A DNA stretch of 64,000 nucleotides, taken from the NCBI RefSeq assembly GCF_963924675.1, contig NC_089225.1:82619951-82683950 (forward strand), in the 5' to 3' direction. The DNA is from Phocoena phocoena. Lineage: Eukaryota; Chordata; Mammalia; Artiodactyla; Phocoenidae. The notes below the pieces were generated by a model that saw only the letters and a list, made by a program, of their open reading frames with translations, had not been told where the DNA came from and did not search any database. Numbering within the stretch: the stretch's first letter is position 1; the number at the start of each line of letters is the position of its first letter. Positions 54,943 through 64,000 of the stretch are shown here, in pieces. The translations under genes were made by a program, and so were the position numbers.

Positions 54943-57900
54943 TTTTTTTAACATCTTTATTGGAGTATAATTGCTTTACAATGGTGTGTTAGTTTCTGCT
55001 TTATAACAAAGTGAATCAGTTATACATATACATATGTTCCCATATCTCTTCCCTCTTGCGTCTCCCTCCCTCCCACCTTTCCCATCCCACCCCTCTAGGT
55101 GGTCACAAACCACCTAGCTGATCTCTGTGTGCTATGTGCCTACTTCCCACTAGCTATCTATTTTACGTTTGGTAGTGTATATATGTCCATGCCACTCTCT
55201 CACTTTGTCCCAACTTACCCTTCCCCCCCCCATATCCTCAAGTCCATGCTCTAGTAGGTCTGTGTCTTTATTCCCGTCTTACCCCTAGGTTCTTCATGAC
55301 CTTTTTTTTTTTCTTCTTAGATTCCATATATATGTGTTAGCATACGGTATTTGTTTTTCTCTTTCTGACTTACTTCATTCTGTATGACAGACTCTAGGTC
55401 CATCCACCTCACTACAAATAACTCAGTTTCGTTTCTTTTTATGGCTGAGTAATAGTCCATTGTATATATGTGCCACATCTTCTTTATCCATTCATCTGTT
55501 GATGGACACTTAAGTTGCTTCCATGTCCTGGCTATTATTGTAAATAGAGCTGCAATGAACATTTTGGTACATACCCTTTTTGAATTATGGTTTTCTCAGG
55601 GTATGTGCCTAGTAGTGGGATTGCTGGGTCCTATGGTAGTTCTATTTTTAGTTTTTTAAGGAACCTCCATACTGTTCTCCATAGTGGCTGTATCAATTTA
55701 CATTCCCACCAGCAGTGCAAGAGTGTTCCCTTTTCTCCACATCCTCTCCAGCATTTATTGTTTCTAGATTTTTTTGATGATGGCCATTCTGACTGGTGTG
55801 ACATGATATCTCATTGTAGTTTTGATTTGCATTTCTCTAATGATTAATGATGTTGAGCATTCTTCCATGTGTTTGTTGGCAATCTGTATATCTTCTTTGG
55901 AGAAATGTCTATTTAGGTCTTCTGCCCATTTTTGGATTGGGTTGTTTGTTTTTTTGTTATTGAGCTGCATGAGCTGCTTGTAAATTTTGGTGATGAATCC
56001 TGTGTCAGTTGCTTCATTTGCAAATATTTTCTCCCATTCTGAGGGCTGTCTTTTCGTTTTGTTTATGGTTTCCTTTGCTGTGCAAAAACTTTGAAGTTTC
56101 ATTAGGTCCAATTTGTTTATTTTTGTTTTTATTTCCATTTCTCTAGGAGGTGGGTCAAAAAGGATCTTGCTGTGATTTATGTCATAGAGTGTTCCACCTA
56201 TGTTTTCCTCTAAGAGTCTGATGGTGTCTGGCCTTACATTTAGGTCTTTAATCCATTTTGAGTTTATTTTTGTGTATGGTGTTAGGGAGTGTTCTAATTT
56301 CATACTTTTATGTGTAGCTGTCCAGTTTTCCCAGCAACACTTATTGAAGAGGCTGTCTTTTCTCCACCATATATTCTTGCCTCCTTTATCAAATATAAGG
56401 TGACCATATGTGCGTGGGTTTATCTCTGGGCTCTCTATCCTGTTCCATTGACCTGTATTTCTGTTTTTGTGCCAGTACCATCCTGTCTTGATTACTGTAG
56501 CTTTGTAGTATAGTCTGAAGTCAGGGAGCCTGAATCCTCCAGCTCCATTTTTCGTTCTCAAGATTGCTTTGGCTATTCGGGGTCTTTTGTGTTTCCATAC
56601 AAGTTGTGGAATTTTTTGTTCTAGTTCTGTGAAAAATGCCATTGGTAGTTTGATAGGGATTGCATTGAATCTGTAGATTGCTTTGGGTAGTATAGTCATT
56701 TTCACAATGTTGATTCTTCCAATCCAAGAACATGGTATATCTCTCCATCTATTTGTATCATCTTTAATTTCTTTCATCAGTGTTTTGTATTTTTTTACAT
56801 ATAGGTCTTTTGTCTCCTTAGGTAGGTTTATTCCTAGATATTTTATTCTTTTTGTTGCAATGGTAAATGGGAGTGTTTTCTTAATTTCACTTTCAGATTT
56901 TTCATCACTAGTGTATAAGAATGCCAGAGATTGCTGTGCATTAATTTTGCATCCTGCTGCTTTACCAAATGTATTGATTAGCTCTAGTAGTTTTCTGGTA
57001 GCATCTTTAGGACTCTCTGTGTATAGTATCATGTCATCTGCAAACAGTGACAGCTTTACTACTTCTTTTCCAATTTGGATTCCTTTTATTTCCTTTTCTT
57101 CTCTGGTTGCTGTGGCTAAAACTTCCAAAACTATGTTGAATAAGAGTGGTGAGAGTGGGCAACCTTGTCTTTTTCCTGATCTTAGTGGGAATGGTTCCAG
57201 TTTTTCACCATTGAGGACGATGTTGGCTGTGGGTTTGTCATATATGGCCTTTATTATGTTGAGGGAAGCTCCCGCTGTGCCTGCTTTCTGCAGGGTTTTT
57301 ATCATAAATGCGTGTGGAATTTTGTCGAAAGCTTTCTCTGCACCTATTGAGATGATCATATGATTTTTCTCCTTCAGTTTGTTAATATGGTATATCACAT
57401 TGATTGATTTGCGTATATTGAAGAATCCTTGCATTCCTGGAATAAACGCCACTTGATCATGGTTTATGATCCTTTTAATGTGCTGTTGAAATCTATTTGC
57501 TAGTATTTTGTTGAGGATTTTTGCATCTATGGTCATCAGTGATATTCACCTGTAGTTTTCTTTCTTTGTGACATCTTTGTCTGGTTTTGGTATCAGGGTG
57601 ATGGTGGCCTCGTAGAATGAGTTTGGGAGTGTTCCTCCCTCTGCTATGTTTTGGAAGAGTTTGAGAAGTATAGGTGTTAGCTCTTCTGTAAATGTTTGAT
57701 AGAATTCACCTGTGAAGCCATCTGGTCCTGGGCTTTTGTTTGTTGGAAGATTTTTTTTTTTTTTTTTTTTTGCGGTACGCAGGCCTCTCACTGTCGTGGC
57801 CTCTCCTGTTGTGGAGCCAGGCTCCGGACACGCAGGCTCAGCGGCCATGGCTCATGGGCCTAGCCGCTCCACGGCATGTGGGATCTTCCCGGACCGGGGC

Positions 57901-58747
57901 ACGAACCCCTGTCCCCTGCATCAGCAGGCTGACTCTCAACCACTGCACCACCAGGGAAGCCCCTGTTGGAAGATTTTTAATCACAGTTTCAGTTTCAGTG
58001 CTTGTGATTGGTCTGTTCATATGTTCTGTTTCTTCCTGGTTCTGTCTCGGCAGGTTGTGCATTTCTAAGAATTTGTCCATTTCTTCCAGGTTGTCCATTT
58101 TATTGGCATAGAGTTGCTTGTAGTAATCTCTCATGATCCTTTGTATTTCTGCAATGTCAGTTGTTACTTCTCCTTTTTCATTTCTAATTCTATTGATTTG
58201 AGTCTTCTCCCTTTTTTTCTTGATGAGTCTGGCTAATGGTTTATCAATTTTGTTTATTTTCTCAAAGAACCAGCTTTTAGTTTTATTGATCTTTGCTATC
58301 GTTTCCTTCATTTCTTTTTCATTTATTTCTGATCTGATCTTTATGATTTGTTTCCTTCTGCTGACTTTGGGGTTTTTTTGTTCTTCTTTCTCTGATTGCT
58401 TTAGGTGCAAGGTTAGGTTGTTTATTTGAGATGTTTCCTGTTTCTTAAGGTAGGCTTGTATAGCTATAAACTTCCCTCTTAGAACTGCTTTTGCTGCATC
58501 CCATAGGTTTTGGGTCGTCATGTCTCCGTTGTCTTTTGTTTCTAGGTATTTTTTGATTTCCTCTTTGATTTCTTCAGTGATCATTTCGTTATTAAGTAGT
58601 GTATTGTTTAGCCTCCATGTGTTTGTATATTTTACAGATCTTTTCCTGTAATTGATATCTAGTCTCTTAGTGTTGTGGTCAGAAAAGATACTTGATCTGA
58701 TTTCAGTTTTCTTAAATTTACCAAGGCTATATTTGTGACCCAAGATA
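54943..58747 (-). mobile_element. 5'-truncated LINE-1, antisense, with nested SINE
   Basis: Same subfamily as the 11.6 kb copy. The minus-strand 590-codon open stretch (57536-55764) holds reverse transcriptase with the FADD motif (about 57050) and the ORF2 C-terminal part. An upstream frame gives the end of the endonuclease domain, where the copy is truncated. The duplication tgtgtccttt is at 54933-54942 and 58748-58757. ORF1, most of the endonuclease and the promoter are absent, so it cannot move on its own. Confidence 0.96.
57756..57963 (-). mobile_element. CHR-type SINE nested in L1
   Basis: Minus-strand SINE. The L1 phrase tgttggaagattttt is exact at 57741-57755 and 57964-57978. Confidence 0.97.
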
Positions 58748-58760
58748 TGTGTCCTTTCTT

Positions 58761-58965
58761 TTTTTTTTTTCTTTGCGGTACGCGGGCCTTTCACTATTGT
58801 GGCCTCTGCCGTTGCGGAGCGCAGGCTCTGGACGCGCAAGCTCAGCAGCCTTGACTCACGAGCCCAGCTGCTCTGCAGCATATGGGATCACCCCAACCTG
58901 GGCACGAACCCGTGGCTCCTGCATCAGCAGGCGGACTCTCAACCACTGCGCCACCAGGGAAGCCC
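58761..58965 (-). mobile_element. CHR-type SINE in the L1 target-site duplication
   Basis: Minus-strand SINE with duplication tgtcctttctt at 58750-58760 and 58966-58976. The left copy overlaps the right-hand duplication of the L1 at 54943-58747, so it inserted after that L1. Confidence 0.96.
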
Positions 58966-58976
58966 TGTCCTTTCTT

Positions 58977-59745
58977 AAATTTGAGAAACTCTTTCTCATA
59001 ATCTTCCTTCACTTTCCAGAGCTGGGTCATATACCAACCCCTATGCCAGTCACCTACAAGAAGCATGAAATATAAGACAGGATGGACACTTGAATTAAAG
59101 CAAGGTTCTTCTACCAGATAAGGAGGAATGGCTATCAGGTGGCCAACAATATCTGCTATACAATAGTTCGGTTAAGGCCACACACCCTGTGCATCCTATC
59201 ATTCTGTGACACTTGAACCTGTCTTCAGCTTTAAGGACACACTGATATTTTTAGGCAGCATCTTTAATGAAGGTCTTTTGTGTTAACACTTTTCACTTTC
59301 CGCACTGTATGAATAAGAAAATCTCATCTTTGGGACAATTTTGTCAAAAGTACTGTGTTCTAACTAGAATGAGCAAATCTTTATTATGTCAGTATCTACT
59401 TAAAATAGTGGTATATAAATATATTGTTTTTCCATAACACAAACAAGTCATTTTAAGTTGTAAGTTACACCAAGAAGCTCTAGGGAGCTCTATTTTGTAA
59501 ATTAACCATTAGAAGGACTATGTTAATTATTTTTAATGTAAGAAGAATGCTTACTGTTGCATTTTTGTTCAGGTTAAGGGTTTGGTCATAACTATAATTT
59601 CCTCCACTTTTTTCAGCAAAAAATAAACGATTATCTGATTTATCTTCTAATAACTAATTTTAAACTATCTTGTTTTCATTTACCTTTTTAATCAACTGAT
59701 AAAATGCATTCCAATAAATAAGAATTATTTTTACCTGTTCAATAA
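58977..59745 (+). other. NBEAL1 intron
   Basis: Nothing recognised. Confidence 0.35.
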
Positions 59746-59749
59746 GTTT

Positions 59750-60020
59750 ATATCAAGAAGGGCACTTGATGGGGCGGAGGGATAGATTGGGAGTTTGCAT
59801 TTGACATGTACACAGGGCTATATTTAAAATACATAGCCAACAAGGACCTGCTGTATATATAGCACAGGGAACTCTGCTCAATACTCTAATAACCTTAATG
59901 GGAAAAGAATTTGAAAAAGAATAGATACATGTATATGTATGGCTGAGTTGCTTTGCTGTGCATGTGAAGCTAACAGGGCATTGTTGGTCAACTATATTCC
60001 AATATAAAACAAAAATTTTT
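59750..60020 (+). mobile_element. 5'-truncated L1 3' end, sense
   Basis: acagggctatatttaaaata, gacctgctgtatatatagca, cagggaactctgctcaatac, tgagttgctttgctgtgcat and caactatattccaatataaa form the artiodactyl L1 tail with an A-rich end, the same family as 48990 but in the opposite direction. Confidence 0.88.
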
Positions 60021-60146
60021 AAAAAAGGGAAAGGAACTTGATTCGCACCTTTTACTCTTAATAAAAGAAGAAGAGCATTCAGTTTTGCTAAGTAATGTAC
60101 CCTTTTATTTGTTTTACTTGATTTATTTAAATCTAAAATGATTTGA

Positions 60147-61110
<964 letters not shown>

Positions 61111-61115
61111 GTTTG

Positions 61116-61700
61116 TGTTTCAGTTACGTATTGCCGTGTAACAAACTATCCCAAAACTTAGTGGCTTAAAACTATAGCCATTTTATTATTTCTCACGCTT
61201 ATGTGAGTTGACTTGCCTCAACTGGGCAGTTCTTCTGATCTTGCTTAAGGTTCTCATCCCCTTGCAGTCATATGGCAGCTAAGGTTGGAGTCCTCTGGAG
61301 GCTGCCTTGAGACACTGGGATGCTGACTTTTCTCCCTCTCCCTGTAGTCTCAGGATATCTCCTGTTCATGTGGTCTCTCTAACTGATTAGCCAGACTTCT
61401 TACCTGGCAGCTCAAGGCCCCCCAGGAATGCAAAAGTGGAAGCTTCTAGGCTTTCTTGAGGCCTAAGGCTGTGAACTGTCACAGTATCACTTCTGCCTTC
61501 TTGTCATGGTTAAATAGTAACAGGATGAGTGCAGATTCCAGAGGAAAGAAAGTAAACTCCATCTCTTAATGGTTGGAGTGAGAAAGAATTTGCAGCTATC
61601 TTTAATCCACCATTCACAGGCTGCCCTCTGGCCACAAAGTATTTACATTCCTTCTACATGCAAAATGTACATACTTCCTCTCAAGACCTTCCCACGGTCT
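61116..61700. repeat. Old interspersed repeat, family unresolved
   Basis: Phrases such as attgccgtgtaacaaactat, cccaaaacttagtggcttaa, aactgggcagttcttctgat and catatggcagctaaggttgg recur in mammalian genomes as an old repeat. I cannot name the family with certainty. Confidence 0.5.
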
Positions 61701-61715
61701 CAGCTCATTAAGGCA

Positions 61716-61905
61716 GGGTTCTGCAGACTTTTTCCGTAAAGGACCAGCTAGTAAATATTTTCATTGGCTGTAAAGTTAGTCTGTGTTGAAATTCTGCCAT
61801 TGTAGTGCAAAAGAAAATGGGGGTATGGCTGTGTTCTGCTAATCTACAAATCTGGCTGCTAGTAAGGTTTGGCCCACAAACAGTAGTTTGCTGATCCTTG
61901 CATAA
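61716..61905 (-). mobile_element. hAT-like DNA transposon relic, opposite to the 53.8 kb copy
   Basis: Starts cagggttctgcagacttttt, contains taaaggaccagctagtaaat and ggtatggctgtgttctgcta, and ends agtagtttgctgatccttg. The ends are inverted relative to each other and match the 53757 element in reverse. Confidence 0.75.
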
Positions 61906-63494
61906 AGGCATGAGGCCTGAAGTCCAGAATCTTACTAGTCATCTAAATCAAATCCATGTGTGGATGAAACTACTCCAGTGTCTCCTCTTGTATCTGAAGA
62001 CTGAAGTAAGGAGACAAGTTATCTGCCCCCCATGTAACAGTGGTGTAACAAGGACAGGAAAACTATAATAGACACTAACATTCAAAAGGAAGCGAGAAAA
62101 CAGAGGCACCTAGCCTCTTGTTTATATTCCAGCAGGGACATGTTCTCAGTTACTTTACTAGGGCCCAGTGCTATTCCCTGATATTGGTTCTCCATGGATC
62201 TTTTTGTTCTACCCTTAGGCTCTTGGCTTTTCACTCTGAGCCATTCTTTATCATAAAAACTAAAACAAAAAAACATTGTTTGCAAGAGTATCTTTGCAAG
62301 CCTCTTTCCTAACCATGATAAGCTGGAAGCCAAAGTCTCTTTTATTTTTTGAACAGTTTTTAACTTTTTCAGCTTGAATTAATGCAGTTTCTTTTAAAAT
62401 GTTATGGGTTTCTTATGCATCAACTCTGTTGGGCAAAAACCATTCCACATTACTTTACGAGATAGTTCATTAACTCCTTTGGGCTGAGTGGAAGGCTACA
62501 ATGGGAAAATGTTCTTAAGGTTAAGATGCTCTATTGTCTAGTTAGGTGGGTCTGTGACACACAACCTAAAATCTTTGAGATCTCAGCAGATTGTTTTTTA
62601 GCCACACTCCTGATCTAAACTTTTGCCCAAGGCCATATTTTACTGGAAACATTCTGATTTAAGCATTAACTTAGACCATTTCTCACTTTGAGAGTCTTTG
62701 CTTTCTAGTGATCCTGGAAATGAGAAATAATTTTTGTGCCCAGCAAGACCCAGCTCCTTTATATACTTTTAAAATTATGCTTAAAACCCAAACAGTTCAT
62801 TTTTAAAACTCATCCTTGCTCCTCCCACACATAATCACAGGCAGCTAAAAGAAGCCAATTAGCATTTAAAAACATTCTGCCTGGAAATCTCTGTCCCCAG
62901 ATCCAAGAGTTCATTAGGTACCCTTTCTATCTTTCATGTAACGAAAACATGAGTTCCCTTTTCTCCTGTCTCCAATAACAATTTTCTTAGGGTCTTTCAA
63001 CTCCTCACTAACAGGCTCCTGGTTCTTTAAGCTTCTGCCTGCCACCAAGTTCACCTCTTAGTTGGCGGTGTGGGGGTGTGTGGAGGGAGTGATTTTTCAG
63101 CTATCTTCAGTCCACCCCAGTGCGGTTTCCTTGTTTCCTTGAATTGAATTTCTGGACTATTTCAGTGGAATTTTCACAACAAAGATGTATTCCACAGCTA
63201 TCATTAATTTTTTAGTTGTTCTTATTTGGACTATAAGGATATTTGTTATTTTCTTCACCCATTAGTTAGGAGATGTATATGTAGTAAATATTAATAAATA
63301 TGTCTACATTTTACTAGATAGAATATAGTCAAATTGGATCAATGTTTAACATGATTTTGAGATAATTTTATTTACAGTGATAAGATTTGTGTGTGGAAAT
63401 GCTTAAAATGCTCTTATTTTTTTAAAGGACCTATCATTACGTTGTAGTTGGAAGGTATCTCTATATTAATTGCTAAATTTGTTTTTTTTTCTAG
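61906..63494 (+). other. NBEAL1 intron before E19
   Basis: No element recognised with confidence. It ends in the E19 acceptor (gttttttttttctag). Confidence 0.35.

Positions 63495-64000
<506 letters not shown>

Noticed and set aside
55764..57536. A 590-codon open stretch on the minus strand as a functional gene
   Set aside because: It is the reverse transcriptase and C-terminal part of a 5'-truncated L1, lacking most of the endonuclease domain and interrupted upstream by a SINE and stops.

Overview
This window is nuclear DNA from a mammal, almost certainly a cetacean. At least nine tRNA-Glu-derived SINEs of the short CHR type carry clean target-site duplications (TSDs), and related CHR-type copies bring the total to nineteen. 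LINE-1 (L1) copies of artiodactyl/cetacean type are abundant. I saw no ruminant BovB or Bov-tA pattern and no pig PRE-1 pattern. The species cannot be fixed from sequence alone.

The only functional protein-coding gene I can support lies on the + strand and runs off both ends. It is the central to C-terminal part of neurobeachin-like 1 (NBEAL1), a very large BEACH-domain scaffold protein. Nineteen consecutive internal exons (E1 to E19, numbered within this window) total 3093 coding bases. All have AG acceptors and GT donors, and the reading phase matches across all eighteen junctions, so no internal exon seems to be missing. E1 to E9 encode the helical region before the PH domain, including a 573-base exon with a serine-rich acidic linker. 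E10 to E12, running into E13, encode the PH-like domain. E13 to E19 encode most of the BEACH domain. The promoter, the N-terminal half, the last part of BEACH and the WD40 repeats lie outside the window.

The introns are built from layers of retroelements. 1-11.5 kb: old L1 3' ends, two CHR SINEs and seven exons. 11.6-19.7 kb: a nearly full-length antisense L1 with four SINEs nested in it. 20-25 kb: an old sense L1, a processed LAGE3 retropseudogene with an unusually long 3' tail, and three SINEs. 25.4-37.1 kb: five exons, MIR relics and antisense old L1s. 38.8-44.7 kb: a second nearly full-length antisense L1 of another subfamily. 45.4-53.4 kb: five exons, SINEs (one with an internal 38-base duplication) and a sense L1 3' end. 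54.9-59 kb: a 5'-truncated antisense L1 with one SINE inside and one in its own target-site duplication. 60-64 kb: the last two exons and a hAT-like DNA transposon relic.

I found no bacterial-type system, operon, CRISPR array or RNA gene, and no previously undescribed system. The observations most worth checking are the LAGE3 retrocopy, which seems to come from a read-through transcript polyadenylated in antisense L1 sequence, a triple 9-base tandem splice acceptor at E2, and the nested insertions that share target-site duplications.
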